38,228 nucleotides of DNA, from the NCBI GenBank assembly GCA_017467605.1, contig JAFUSQ010000028.1:1-38228 (forward strand), given 5' to 3'. Shown piece after piece: positions 7,239-15,995 of the stretch (its first letter is position 1; every line of letters starts with the position of its first letter). Under the pieces are notes generated by a model. It was not told the origin of the DNA. It did no database searches and was given only the letters and a program-made list of their open reading frames with translations. The position numbers and the translations under genes are program-made. The stretch comes from a bacterium. Lineage in GTDB: Bacteria > Cyanobacteriota > Vampirovibrionia > Gastranaerophilales > Gastranaerophilaceae.

Positions 7239-7583
7239 CTATTCAGCTTTAAGTATATCTATACCTTTTTGAGCTTGGCGTAAAAACGTGTAATAATATT
7301 CAAGTTCAGTTTCGGAATTTGCGCTATTTAAGATTTGCAATGATTTTACGTAAAAAGGATTGTCATTATAATTTCTCGTTAAATCAAGTCCGACATCTTC
7401 AATATTCAAATTCAGTGCATTCAGAATTTTTGTTAGCGTAGTATACGTCGGGAAATAAACACCAGTTTCAATCTTAGAAATGTGTTTCTCGTTCATGCCA
7501 GCAAGCTCAGCCAACTGCTCCTGCGTAAGATTCTTTGATTTCCTGATTTGTTTTAATTTATAACCAAAACTGTTTTTTGTCAT
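7239..7583 (-). CDS. XRE-family regulator divergent from prepilin 2
   Basis: A 114-aa protein from ATG 7583, preceded by AAGGAT; an upstream ATG at 7604 has no better signal. Residues 8-62 form a Cro/CI-type helix-turn-helix (LKQIRKSKNLTQEQLAELAGMNEKHISKIETG...PTYTTLTKILNALNLNIEDV). The remaining C-terminal part is helical (SETELEYYYTFLRQAQKGIDIL) and may dimerise. The family usually represses its own promoter and neighbouring genes. It is divergent from prepilin 2 with about 160 bp between starts, so that pilin is the obvious candidate target. Confidence 0.88.
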   Translation of the reverse strand: MTKNSFGYKLKQIRKSKNLTQEQLAELAGMNEKHISKIETGVYFPTYTTLTKILNALNLNIEDVGLDLTRNYNDNPFYVKSLQILNSANSETELEYYYTFLRQAQKGIDILKAE

Positions 7584-7742
7584 ATATATCCTTTTTTTAA
7601 TCATAGAGAATTATTACGGGTAAATTAACAACGATTATGTAGAATTGTAAATTAGTAATTCGTATTATATAGGATATTTTCGTATATTAATGCTACTATT
7701 TCATCTAGATAAGTTTTGTAATATGATAGAAAGAAGGTTGAA

Positions 7743-8438
7743 ATGAAAAATTTAAAAAATGGATTTACTCTTGCGGAAGTACTTATTACACTGGGCGTAA
7801 TCGGAGTTGTCGCGGCAATGACAATCCCGACATTGATTGCAAATATTAACGGACAACGTTACAGAAGCCAATTCAAAAAGACACTGTCTACACTAAACCA
7901 GGCAGGTAGAATGGCACAAGCACAGTATGATTTTAGTTTTGCTGATATTGATGTTCAGGGTTGGAGGCAAACTAAAGAAGAAATAGAAAAAGCAAACCCC
8001 GAAACAGAAAAATCACTTGCCGCAATATTGAATGGTACAATAACAGGCATAACATACATTATACATAATGCTACTTCCGATGCTCCATATAAGCAAATAA
8101 ACGCGACTCTCACCAAAAACACCCTAATCGGTGATTATGACGGTTGGCTCTTACCTGATGGAGCACTTGTTATGTTTAGCGTAGGAATTGATGGTTACTG
8201 TGATAATTTAGACGAACGATGCGAGGGATTTATAGATGTAAACGGAATATCTTTACCAAATAAAGAAGTATCTTGTTCTTCAGGTGAAACTAAAACTATT
8301 TGGAATGAAGATTACGAAGAATGTGTTGTGAAAAACAATGCAAATGATATGACAGATATTTTTCCTATCGTAATATACAAAAATCAAGTTATTCCTGCAA
8401 CAAATGCAGCAAAATATGTTTTAGATACAACTAAATAA
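7743..8438 (+). CDS. Prepilin-like secreted protein 2
   Basis: A 231-aa prepilin with the short leader MKNLKNG, cleavage motif G|FTLAEVLITLG and a hydrophobic helix to about residue 30. The globular C-terminal half has cysteines matching prepilin 1 (YCDNLDERCEGF, VSCSSG, YEECVV) and ends TNAAKYVLDTTK. By eye, much of the helix and the following 40 residues match prepilin 1, so the two are recent paralogues; this one lacks the 84-bp insertion. The RBS AGAAGG precedes ATG 7743. A bidirectional hairpin follows. Surface pilin or minor pseudopilin; substrate or adhesive role unknown. Confidence 0.93.
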   Translation: MKNLKNGFTLAEVLITLGVIGVVAAMTIPTLIANINGQRYRSQFKKTLSTLNQAGRMAQAQYDFSFADIDVQGWRQTKEEIEKANPETEKSLAAILNGTITGITYIIHNATSDAPYKQINATLTKNTLIGDYDGWLLPDGALVMFSVGIDGYCDNLDERCEGFIDVNGISLPNKEVSCSSGETKTIWNEDYEECVVKNNANDMTDIFPIVIYKNQVIPATNAAKYVLDTTK

Positions 8439-8470
8439 TATAAATACAAAATTTTTTGAGAAGCGTAAAC

Positions 8471-8517
8471 AAAGCAAAATTTGGGTAAATTTTATTTGAC
8501 CCTAATTTTGCTTTTTA
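8471..8517. terminator. Hairpin terminator after prepilin 2
   Basis: Eleven-base perfect outer stem AAAGCAAAATT / AATTTTGCTTT (8471-8481 with 8504-8514), continued inward by TGGGT / ACCC-type pairing, with a T run on the plus strand. It overlaps the end of the small minus-strand ORF that follows. Confidence 0.8.
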
Positions 8518-8651
8518 TCATAAGCCAACACTTCCGCTAATTTTCCACCGCGGTTATTATTAAAATGTATTTCAATTTTATCGGGGTTTTTGGGTTTAAA
8601 ATCTTCTTTTTGATATCCGTACAAAAATTTTAAAAACTCTTTACTGTACAT
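8502..8651 (-). CDS. Possible small protein (49 aa)
   Basis: A 49-codon ORF, MYSKEFLKFLYGYQKEDF..., continuing KIEIHFNNNRGGKLAEVLAYDKK. It has a balanced, protein-like composition with alternating hydrophobic residues. The ribosome-binding site is weak and the stop codon lies in the terminator hairpin of prepilin 2. I do not recognise it. It could be a genuine small gene or a fragment of a larger one. Confidence 0.4.
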   Translation of the reverse strand: MYSKEFLKFLYGYQKEDFKPKNPDKIEIHFNNNRGGKLAEVLAYDKKQN

Positions 8652-8888
8652 ACACACCTACACAACACAATATTTACTTCACATATATATAAAAACATTA
8701 AACTCTCATTTTTTGCCATATATAAAGAATTTGTTACAAACTTAGCAGTTTTAAATATTAGCCGGTTGAATAAGTAATTTTACTAATGTTTTAAGCTTCG
8801 CAAAAAGTACATAATCTGGTATAAGTTTGTTTTTTAAATAAAACTTTTGTTTATTTTAAACAAAACTCACACAAACAAGGAGGTAAAA

Positions 8889-10886
8889 ATGTCAATTAAA
8901 AAACTAACTCTGGCAGCTGCGATTGCCGTTGGAATAGCAACGAGTTCCTTGAATTCAGCAATGGCAGCCTGCCCTTGCAGTTCAACAGAAAAGTTGCCTG
9001 TTGTAACGGGTCCGGCTTGTCCTTTAGAAACTGCTCAACCACAGACTACTTGCTCAAAATGTAAGAGAGCAAAATCTGATTGTGGTTGTAAAAAACATCG
9101 CAAAGTTTATCGTAAAAGCGGCTGTAACGACGATATCAGTTGTGACAGAACATCAGGACCTTCAACTGCATTGTGTCCTCAATCAGGTAAACCATCAAGA
9201 GCAGACATGAAACAAGTTTACGGTTATCCGCAAGCAATTTATGGTACAAACAACTATGTCGGAGAACCTGCAAACTCAATTTTCTCAACAGAAGCAGCAC
9301 TAAATGGTTACAATTGTCCGTCTGATGGTATGATATCAGGTATTAGCGGAACAACTATTACAAGAGATGGCCAAATTACTGGGGCAGCAGCCCAAATGCC
9401 TTGTCTGAACGAATGTCCTGACAGATACAATGGTGTTATGATTGATCGTAATAACAGAAAAATGGACGGAAATGCTTGTCCTATAGATTTTCAATCATCA
9501 AATTCAATTAATGCGGTCAAAAAATCATTAGTTCCTTATGAAATTCCGCAGCAAATCCAAAATATCACAGGTGCAGCATCACCCTTAGGCGGCTGCATGT
9601 TCCCTGATGTTCCAAATAGCCATTGGGCAGCGTGTGATATTGATAAATTAGCTATTAATGATGTTGTTGTAGGTTATCCTGACGGATTATTCAAGCCTAA
9701 CAAAAATATATCAAGAGCAGAATTTGCAACAATGCTTGTTAAAGGTTTTAATTTAACTCCAAGTTACGGTGCAAAAACTCAATTTACTGACGTTGCACAA
9801 AATAACTGGGCAAATGCCGCAATTGCAAAGGCTGTAGATGAAGATTTATTAGCAGGTTATCCAAATAAAACATTCAGACCAAAAGCACCTGTAACACGTG
9901 TTGAAGCTTTAACTTCAATTGCAAAAGGTATGACTTGTGATATGGATCAATGCAAGGCTGATGAAATTTTAAGCAAATACTCTGACGGGAACAAAATTCC
10001 CGGCTGGGCAAGAATTCCTGTTGCTAAATCTTTGCAAAACGGTGCTTTAAAGGATTCTCCTGTACCTAATATGATTATGCCTAATAAAGATGCTTCTCGT
10101 GCAGATATAGCTTCAATGATGCAAACAGTTCGTGTCGCTTTAGGATACGATACAAACCCTCAAACTGCACACAATGCTTGTCCTGCATGCCCGATAGAAA
10201 AAAATGCGTTGATTGAACGCGAAGAAATCGTAAAAATTCCTACATTGAAATTATCAATGATAGACCAATTGACAGCAAAATCATCTCATGTCGGACAATA
10301 TTTCAGAGCAAACACTCTTGAAGATGTCACAATCAACGGTGTAACATATCCATGCGGCTCAACTGTTACAGGTCAAGTTGTAGAAGTTATCAGACCTTCA
10401 GGCTGCGAAAAAGGCGCATTAAAACTTGCATTTACTGAAATCAAAAACGGTGATTGTAAAACAAAATTACCAAAACAAATTCTACAAGCACAAGTTAACA
10501 AATCAAAACAAGTTAACCCTGTTGCAAGACTTGTTGAAATGCCATTCACATGGGCAGGCTCACTTGTCGGTGTTGTAGGAAGAACTGCAGGCGGTATTTT
10601 AACTAACGTAGGTAACGCAGCAGAAAATGTTTCAAACAACGCAGGTTATACTTTAGGACACGTTTTCCAAGGTCAATTCGGTGCGGCATCAAGAAACCTT
10701 GCAACAGGTATCTTTGAAACAGTCAAAGCTCCGGTTGACGTTACAAGAACAGCACTTTCAGGTACAATGGGCTTGTTCCAAACAACCGGCGACGAATTTG
10801 CTTACCTTGTAGACCCGCGCGGATACAAAATCTCAGCAGTTAACCCTCGCGAACACTTAACAATCGCATTTGGCTGCAATGAGTAG
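8889..10886 (+). CDS. Secreted triple-SLH envelope protein
   Basis: Starts at ATG 8889, just after AAGGAGGT; the product is 665 aa. Residues 1-26 form a signal peptide ending AMA|A. Residues 27-90 are cysteine-rich and basic (ACPCSS, CSKCKRAKSDCGCKKHRK). Three S-layer homology repeats follow at about 238-290 (FPDVPNSHWAACDIDKL), 298-350 (FTDVAQNNWANAAIAKA) and 363-420 (more divergent). SLH repeats bind secondary cell-wall polymer on peptidoglycan. From about residue 451 comes a beta-rich domain (YFRANTLEDVTINGVTYPCGS...) like that in the 344-aa protein at 16675, then a glycine-rich hydrophobic region. The architecture suggests a link between peptidoglycan and outer membrane, as with cyanobacterial SLH proteins, but there is no OprB barrel. 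Function is inferred. Confidence 0.88.
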   Translation: MSIKKLTLAAAIAVGIATSSLNSAMAACPCSSTEKLPVVTGPACPLETAQPQTTCSKCKRAKSDCGCKKHRKVYRKSGCNDDISCDRTSGPSTALCPQSGKPSRADMKQVYGYPQAIYGTNNYVGEPANSIFSTEAALNGYNCPSDGMISGISGTTITRDGQITGAAAQMPCLNECPDRYNGVMIDRNNRKMDGNACPIDFQSSNSINAVKKSLVPYEIPQQIQNITGAASPLGGCMFPDVPNSHWAACDIDKLAINDVVVGYPDGLFKPNKNISRAEFATMLVKGFNLTPSYGAKTQFTDVAQNNWANAAIAKAVDEDLLAGYPNKTFRPKAPVTRVEALTSIAKGMTCDMDQCKADEILSKYSDGNKIPGWARIPVAKSLQNGALKDSPVPNMIMPNKDASRADIASMMQTVRVALGYDTNPQTAHNACPACPIEKNALIEREEIVKIPTLKLSMIDQLTAKSSHVGQYFRANTLEDVTINGVTYPCGSTVTGQVVEVIRPSGCEKGALKLAFTEIKNGDCKTKLPKQILQAQVNKSKQVNPVARLVEMPFTWAGSLVGVVGRTAGGILTNVGNAAENVSNNAGYTLGHVFQGQFGAASRNLATGIFETVKAPVDVTRTALSGTMGLFQTTGDEFAYLVDPRGYKISAVNPREHLTIAFGCNE

Positions 10887-10924
10887 GATTAAGGGGTAAT
10901 AAATATAATATCCCAAAATAACAA

Positions 10925-10959
10925 AGTACAGATGTTGTTATACGGCATCTGTACTTTTG
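10925..10959 (+). terminator. Terminator of the SLH gene
   Basis: Ten-base perfect stem AGTACAGATG / CATCTGTACT followed by TTTTGT, 38 bases after the stop codon. Confidence 0.85.
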
Positions 10960-10996
10960 TATTCAGTTATAATTGAATGCAATTATAACTGAATAC
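10959..10996. promoter_or_regulatory. 38-bp near-perfect palindrome upstream of the XRE gene
   Basis: Seventeen perfectly paired bases, GTATTCAGTTATAATTG / CAATTATAACTGAATAC, around a 4-base AATG. It directly follows the SLH terminator and lies 50 bases before the regulator start, and it contains TATAAT-like sequence on both strands. It may be an operator or a second terminator. Confidence 0.55.
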
Positions 10997-10999
10997 ACT

Positions 11000-11027
11000 A
11001 ATATGTCCATACAAAAATATGTCCATA
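11000..11027 (+). promoter_or_regulatory. Tandem AATATGTCCATA direct repeats
   Basis: Two 12-base copies (11000-11011 and 11016-11027) at a 16-base spacing, with the related inverted TTATGGATA at the ORF start. They probably form binding sites for the downstream regulator. An in-frame ATG at 11019 falls inside the second copy. Confidence 0.45.
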
Positions 11028-11045
11028 ATAATAGATAATAATTTT

Positions 11046-11264
11046 ATGGATAAAAAAAATGTGTTGAAGCAAATAGGAAAAAATATTCAAAAGGTCAGAA
11101 TAGAAAAAGGTTATACGCAAGAATCTTTTTCCGAATTAATGGGTGTATCTTGGAGTTATGTAGCAAAAATTGAGTCAGGAATCCTGAATTTATCAGTCGG
11201 GAAAATCACAGAACTTGCAAATTATTTAAAAACAGATATCAACACCCTTTTAAAAATCAAATAA
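11046..11264 (+). CDS. XRE-family regulator upstream of the VWA lipoprotein
   Basis: A 72-aa protein from ATG 11046 (an in-frame ATG at 11019 would add nine residues but lies within the direct repeats). Almost the whole chain is a helix-turn-helix: LKQIGKNIQKVRIEKGYTQ, then ESFSELMGVSWSYVAKIESG and the C-terminal helix LANYLKTDINTLLKI. Neither start has a visible ribosome-binding site, so the mRNA could be leaderless. It precedes the VWA lipoprotein gene on the same strand by 47 bp, but that gene has its own extended -10 promoter. The target is not known; the repeats just upstream suggest autoregulation. Confidence 0.82.
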   Translation: MDKKNVLKQIGKNIQKVRIEKGYTQESFSELMGVSWSYVAKIESGILNLSVGKITELANYLKTDINTLLKIK

Positions 11265-11311
11265 TAATGAACAAAATTTGTGATATAATCGTTTATATAA
11301 GGGTGCTTGAT

Positions 11312-12223
11312 ATGAAAAGATTAACATTATTAATTTTGGTTTTAAGTATAGTTTCTTGTTGCTGCGCCATAGCATCAACTTATAAGGTAAACACCTCAGG
11401 TGTAGTAAAAACCCCGACAGGAAAGGTTATTTCTTCACCCTCAAATGCAGTTAATCAAAATTATTATAATAATTTTAGTGCACCTAATTATATAAGCTCA
11501 AATCAAGTTAATTCAGGTAATGTGGATACTATAGAGATTGTTATGGATTATTCCGGAAGCATGGCAAATTGGATTGGCGTAGCAAAAAGAAGTATGGCTT
11601 CTATTATTGCACAAATTCCAAACTCAACAAAATTGGGGTTTAGAGTATTCGGGCACGATAATTACGGGAATAATCCGTCAAATATAAACACTATTCAAGA
11701 TATAAAACAAATTGTAAAAAAAGGAAATAAAATTTCCGTTATAACCCAAAAAGGGCCTTTAGGTTCAACATCAGGTGTTTGTAGCGCAACCCAACAAGTT
11801 GCAGGAGTTGTTAGTGCAAATGAAGCAGCATTAATAAACGGAATGAATTCTGTCGGAATAGGCGGTGCAACGCCATTGGTTTACGCTCTGGACAGGGCAG
11901 TTTATCAGGATTTTTCAGTTTTTGACACAACAAGCCCAAAAAAAATTGTACTTATAACAGACGGCGGAGAAAATTGCGGAGGTGATCCTTGCGCATTTGC
12001 CAGAAAACTAATGAGCAAAAGAAGTGATATACATATTGATGTAGTTTTGGTTTCTTCAAATTCAAGAGCATTAAGCTGCTTAGCTTCAACAACGGGCGGT
12101 CATTTTTATAATATTGATAATTTGACTGATTTTTCCGGCACTTTAACCCGTTCAATCCAGGCTCAACCCACAATTGCACCAAAACAACAAACCCAGCAGC
12201 AATATGAATTTATAAAAGACTAA
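11312..12223 (+). CDS. VWA-domain lipoprotein
   Basis: A 303-aa protein from ATG 11312 (AAGGG 8 bases upstream; extended -10 TGATATAAT at 11281-11289). The N-terminus MKRLTLLILVLSIVSC has a lipobox I-V-S-C16, so export and lipidation are likely. The VWA domain begins at about residue 72 with a complete MIDAS motif, D79-Y-S81-G-S83. It continues with the conserved Thr (GGATPLVYAL) and Asp (LITDGGENC) and ends at about residue 285; a glutamine-rich tail follows. Domains of this type bind protein partners through a divalent metal. The gene converges on the six-gene minus-strand operon with a 4-base overlap, and that operon encodes another VWA protein. They may work together, but this is inferred. 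Confidence 0.9.
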   Translation: MKRLTLLILVLSIVSCCCAIASTYKVNTSGVVKTPTGKVISSPSNAVNQNYYNNFSAPNYISSNQVNSGNVDTIEIVMDYSGSMANWIGVAKRSMASIIAQIPNSTKLGFRVFGHDNYGNNPSNINTIQDIKQIVKKGNKISVITQKGPLGSTSGVCSATQQVAGVVSANEAALINGMNSVGIGGATPLVYALDRAVYQDFSVFDTTSPKKIVLITDGGENCGGDPCAFARKLMSKRSDIHIDVVLVSSNSRALSCLASTTGGHFYNIDNLTDFSGTLTRSIQAQPTIAPKQQTQQQYEFIKD

Positions 12224-13458
12224 TTTAGAGAAATTTCAAAGTTTCCATTGTAAAATTTAACACTAAAGGTTAAAGTTTCATTTTTATAACCTTCCGGAGG
12301 TGCATTAAATGTCGGGGTAGACATCATTGCTAAATAAACTGCATCATTTAATGTTATATTTGATGATTGCTGCGAAAACTTACGTTCAATAAGCTTTCCG
12401 CTCGAATTAATTTTAAATGTTACGGAACAATTGCCGTCCCCTACTACGTTTGCAAAATTAATTTTCTTCCCGAGAGTGTTCCTTAATGAGGCTTTGTAAG
12501 CATTTAATTCCTGCTTTAATTCAGCAGAACTTTTTACAGGAATTTCTGTTTTTTGACGCAAAACAGGTTTTGCAGTTTGAGTTTGAGTTTGAGCCTGTAC
12601 TTGTGATTGAACATGAGCCTGAGAAGGAGCACTATTTACAGTTGTATGCACAGATTTATTAGATTGAACAACAGAAGATTTCTTTGCCGCTTGCGAATTT
12701 TGAGAACTAGCCTGAGCATTTTTTTGAATTCTTGCAAGTAAATCTTTTGTCGCCTTATCTTGAGGAGATGAAGGCATATTAACAACAGGTTTTGCTGCAG
12801 AATTTGTTACGGGTTGAGTTTTTTTAGAAACTTGTTGTGTATTATTTTTTTGAATAGCGTTAGTTTTAGGAGGTTGAACAGTCACAGGCTTAACTGCTTG
12901 TGTTTGAACAGGTTGTTTGTGTTCAACAGGCGGTTCTTGAACTTCTGTTTTCTTTAAAAAATCTTCAATCATCTTAACAGGATCTTTTATTTGATTTTCT
13001 TCCTCAGATTGAATTTCCTTTTTCATATTTTGTTCAATCACAGGGGGAGTATTATCCCAAAAATCATCAACTGACGGAATATTTTGGCTTATTTGTTCAT
13101 TTTTTGGAGTTTCATTATCGGAAGATTTAATTTTATCTTCAGGATTACCGACAAACGCCACCACAATGCCGGACAAGACCAAACATAAAATAAATATAAT
13201 TAAAGAAATCGGATCAAGGGATTTTTTTAATCTTGAGAATTCCGGATACTGTTCATCAAAAGATTTTACTTTTTCTACTCTTACGGATTGCTTAGATATA
13301 ACTTTTATTTCAGGAGTTTTATGAAATTCTTTTTTAACATTTGATGGATTAACACCATTTTTAGCAATGTTTTTTATTTCTTCGAAAATATCATTACCAC
13401 AATCACAATAGTCCGGTTTAATTTCAAATTCAGTTCCGCATTCTACACATTTAAACAT
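12220..13458 (-). CDS. Zinc-ribbon, single-pass TonB/TolA-like protein
   Basis: A 412-aa protein and the last gene of the operon. Residues 1-22 form a small zinc ribbon (C4-x2-C7 ... C18-x-C20), which would be cytoplasmic. A single transmembrane helix follows at about 84-104 (ISLIIFILCLVLSGIVVAFVG). A long Pro/Gln/Lys/Val-rich linker (about 110-310) could span the periplasm. The C-terminal 95 residues (ELKQELNAYKASLRNTLGKK, then NCSVTFKINSSGKLIERKFS) resemble the TonB/TolA C-terminal fold: a helix, then strands with the G-x-(V/L)-x-x-x-x pattern. TonB-like proteins transmit inner-membrane energy or contact outer-membrane partners. The coding sequence starts 2 bases after the upstream gene ends. 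Confidence 0.8.
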   Translation of the reverse strand: MFKCVECGTEFEIKPDYCDCGNDIFEEIKNIAKNGVNPSNVKKEFHKTPEIKVISKQSVRVEKVKSFDEQYPEFSRLKKSLDPISLIIFILCLVLSGIVVAFVGNPEDKIKSSDNETPKNEQISQNIPSVDDFWDNTPPVIEQNMKKEIQSEEENQIKDPVKMIEDFLKKTEVQEPPVEHKQPVQTQAVKPVTVQPPKTNAIQKNNTQQVSKKTQPVTNSAAKPVVNMPSSPQDKATKDLLARIQKNAQASSQNSQAAKKSSVVQSNKSVHTTVNSAPSQAHVQSQVQAQTQTQTAKPVLRQKTEIPVKSSAELKQELNAYKASLRNTLGKKINFANVVGDGNCSVTFKINSSGKLIERKFSQQSSNITLNDAVYLAMMSTPTFNAPPEGYKNETLTFSVKFYNGNFEISLN

Positions 13459-13460
13459 TA

Positions 13461-14384
13461 TTAACGGGAAATCCTTTCTATATCATTATAATCTTGAGGA
13501 GTACTGTATTTAGCAGTATCAGACAATTTCCAGGCTCCTTGTGCTACGGTTGTTATTCTGCTTGAACCGGTTGGGAAATTCAAAATTGAACGGCCCTGAT
13601 AGCTTCTTATCACAGGTGCTATATATTGAATCGCATAAGGTGTATATTTTGAATCAGTTGACCAAGTTTTTACGTTCGTTACCTTTCCGTATTTATCAAC
13701 CGTAAAAGAGTATTTGAAAACAATTCCGTTCGGAAGATTAGGCAAAGCTACATCTGACATTAACTTATTTTGCAGATTAGAACGCCATATGTTCCAAGCA
13801 ATTTCTTCCTGCTGAGGAGTAACAGTGTTTGATTTTATTGGTTGCGGAGCCTGCGTAACTTTTTGAGGTGCAGGAGCAGTTGTTATTTGAACATCTTTTA
13901 TCTTAGATGTTGTTTGATTAGGAATCGGGGCAGTATTTACAATAGGTAAAGACTTTTGGGTTTCTTGAATTTTTTTATTATTAGCAACAATCTTATTTAA
14001 ATCAATCTGAGGAGTTTGAGATTTTAGCGCAACATTTTGGGTAACGGTTTTAGGTTTAGTTACATTAGTTTGATTTGTAACAGTAACATTTTTTTCTTTC
14101 ACTGGTTGATTATAAATTGGCTTTTGGGGATAATTTACAACTGTTTTTTGAGAAGAAGTTTCAACATCAAATGTCTTAATAGTTCTTGGAATATATACCG
14201 AATTCTGTTCAACAGTCGGTAATACTTCAACACTTTCAGTTTTTGCTTCCTGTTCAGGCTCAATTGTAAATTCTGAACTATAAACCAAAACAGACTTGTG
14301 CATTTGAGGTTTCATCATACAAATGCACACAGTCGAAATAAATGCCAATATTAATAGTATTGATAAAAATAATCTGTAATTCAT
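13461..14384 (-). CDS. Single-pass TonB-like protein with KPQMHK motif
   Basis: A 307-aa protein. Its N-terminal transmembrane helix (residues 5-23) runs directly into MMKPQMHKSVLVYSSEF. Residues 45-190 form a Thr/Pro/Gln/Val-rich linker. The C-terminal 110 residues (WNIWRSNLQNKLMSDVALPN, then IVFKYSFTVDKYGKVTNVKT) fit a TonB-like domain. The start overlaps the stop of the upstream gene in TAATG, so translation is probably coupled. The juxtamembrane KPQMHK is shared with the small membrane protein at 17709-17966, pointing to a common origin or a common partner. Function within the operon is unknown. Confidence 0.78.
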   Translation of the reverse strand: MNYRLFLSILLILAFISTVCICMMKPQMHKSVLVYSSEFTIEPEQEAKTESVEVLPTVEQNSVYIPRTIKTFDVETSSQKTVVNYPQKPIYNQPVKEKNVTVTNQTNVTKPKTVTQNVALKSQTPQIDLNKIVANNKKIQETQKSLPIVNTAPIPNQTTSKIKDVQITTAPAPQKVTQAPQPIKSNTVTPQQEEIAWNIWRSNLQNKLMSDVALPNLPNGIVFKYSFTVDKYGKVTNVKTWSTDSKYTPYAIQYIAPVIRSYQGRSILNFPTGSSRITTVAQGAWKLSDTAKYSTPQDYNDIERISR

Positions 14385-15982
14385 TAATCTCTGTCTGATT
14401 TAGCTACTAATTCTTCACAAGCAAACGTTTCAAATTTTGTTTGGCTCAACATAAATGTTTCGGCAATCAATAATGCAGTCGGAACAAGTGCCGCTACGGC
14501 AGATAATAATATACCACCTAAATCACCGCCGATTGACTGCATAAAATATGAAACGTTCATAGAAAATTCAATTATAATAATCGCTATGCCGATTATAAAA
14601 GATCTTCTCATTTCAGTATCAAGTTTTTTTACACCTTCAAGTCCGTATATTTCAACTCCATGTTGTATAAAATTACTAAAACCGTCTTGTTTTAAAACAT
14701 TTGAAGCTTGAATTTTTTTATTACAGAAAAATCCGTTAACAAAAGAGAAAAAGGCAAATATAATTAAAAAAGTTGCCAAGACTAAAAATATCGGACTTAA
14801 TCTTAAACCTGAAATTCTTATCCAACCTGCAGCCTCAGGGAAACACATAGCCAAAGTATTGGAAACACCATAAGCCAAAAATGGCGCAGTTAAAATACCT
14901 AACAATGTTTCACCCATAGATTTCACAAACAAATTAAATTGTTTATCTTTAGCAGAGCGTATTTTAGCAGGAGATAAAGTATTTGCATACCTTTCTATCC
15001 ATTGTTGATATTCTTTTATAACGTGTTCAAAATCTTCTCTGTATTCATATTCGTCCAATTCTTTGCGGGTTACGGCATTAGAATGTTTAAAATATCCGCA
15101 AGCCATAGCTAATGTTGCACAAGTTCCTACAAAGAATAAAGAAATCAATACGGCAAATAAAGAAATAGTTTTTGGTGCTAAGTAATATAAAACATTTATT
15201 AAATAAATCGCAACAAAAAATATTGAAGCTAAACAAATCATAAATTTTTCAGCAATAGTTGAAGTTGTGGTATCTTCGCCCAATTTATTTTGTAAAAACA
15301 AATAAATTCCCTGCTTTAAAATTAAACCTACTCCAAAAACTATTAAAGCATATATAAATATTAATTTTAAATTTGTAGGCATTTGAATAACACTTCCTGC
15401 ATCACTCAACGGTAAACCTGTCAAATAATTTGAAACCCCGAAAGCACAAACAAATGAAGCTAAAAATAATGCCACATGAAGTAAAATTCCGCCTTTTGAA
15501 TTCATTGAGATTTTACGTTTTAATTCATTAATTTTTGCTCCTACTTCTTTTATAATTGAAACTCTTGCTTGTTCAATTTCAGATTTTCTTTTTTCGATTT
15601 TCAATCTGGCAGCAGGATTAATGTCATTTCCGTATATCGCGCGAATATCATCTTCCGTCATTTGTTCCTGAGCAATTTCACGATTTACGGTACTGCCCAG
15701 AATTTTAATTGTTATAAATTCATCAGAACCGTCAGCCATAATCTTACAAACCTTATCTATCTCAAGTCTTGCAGGAATAGGCTTTCCTTTGAACAAAAAC
15801 TTTTGATTATTAAATTGATTTAAAAGTACACACTTATTTGTTTTTGGATCATATTGAACCGTTAACATAAATTCAAAACCTGTATTAACCTGAAAATCAA
15901 ATCCGGGTTTTGAACTAATATTTATAAGTTCTTTGTCGGAAAAGGTTTTTTCGTTATTTTTTGAAATAATTGTAAATGCCAT
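14384..15982 (-). CDS. Polytopic membrane protein with possible FHA-like N-terminus
   Basis: A 532-aa protein with a good AAGGAAT ribosome-binding site. Residues 1-95 are soluble and beta-rich (NTGFEFMLTVQYDPKTNKCV, then FNNQKFLFKGKPI and SDEFITIKIL). They recall the FHA-like domains at the N-termini of secretion-system components, although I see no phosphothreonine-binding motif. After a helical segment (about 115-160), about nine hydrophobic helices span residues 165-520. They are interrupted near residue 300 by a charged cytoplasmic-type region (RKELDEYEYREDFEHVIKEY). This is the largest integral membrane component of the operon and the natural candidate for its core channel, scaffold or motor. 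No transporter family is recognised. Confidence 0.75.
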   Translation of the reverse strand: MAFTIISKNNEKTFSDKELINISSKPGFDFQVNTGFEFMLTVQYDPKTNKCVLLNQFNNQKFLFKGKPIPARLEIDKVCKIMADGSDEFITIKILGSTVNREIAQEQMTEDDIRAIYGNDINPAARLKIEKRKSEIEQARVSIIKEVGAKINELKRKISMNSKGGILLHVALFLASFVCAFGVSNYLTGLPLSDAGSVIQMPTNLKLIFIYALIVFGVGLILKQGIYLFLQNKLGEDTTTSTIAEKFMICLASIFFVAIYLINVLYYLAPKTISLFAVLISLFFVGTCATLAMACGYFKHSNAVTRKELDEYEYREDFEHVIKEYQQWIERYANTLSPAKIRSAKDKQFNLFVKSMGETLLGILTAPFLAYGVSNTLAMCFPEAAGWIRISGLRLSPIFLVLATFLIIFAFFSFVNGFFCNKKIQASNVLKQDGFSNFIQHGVEIYGLEGVKKLDTEMRRSFIIGIAIIIIEFSMNVSYFMQSIGGDLGGILLSAVAALVPTALLIAETFMLSQTKFETFACEELVAKSDRD

Positions 15983-15995
15983 ATATTATTCCTTT

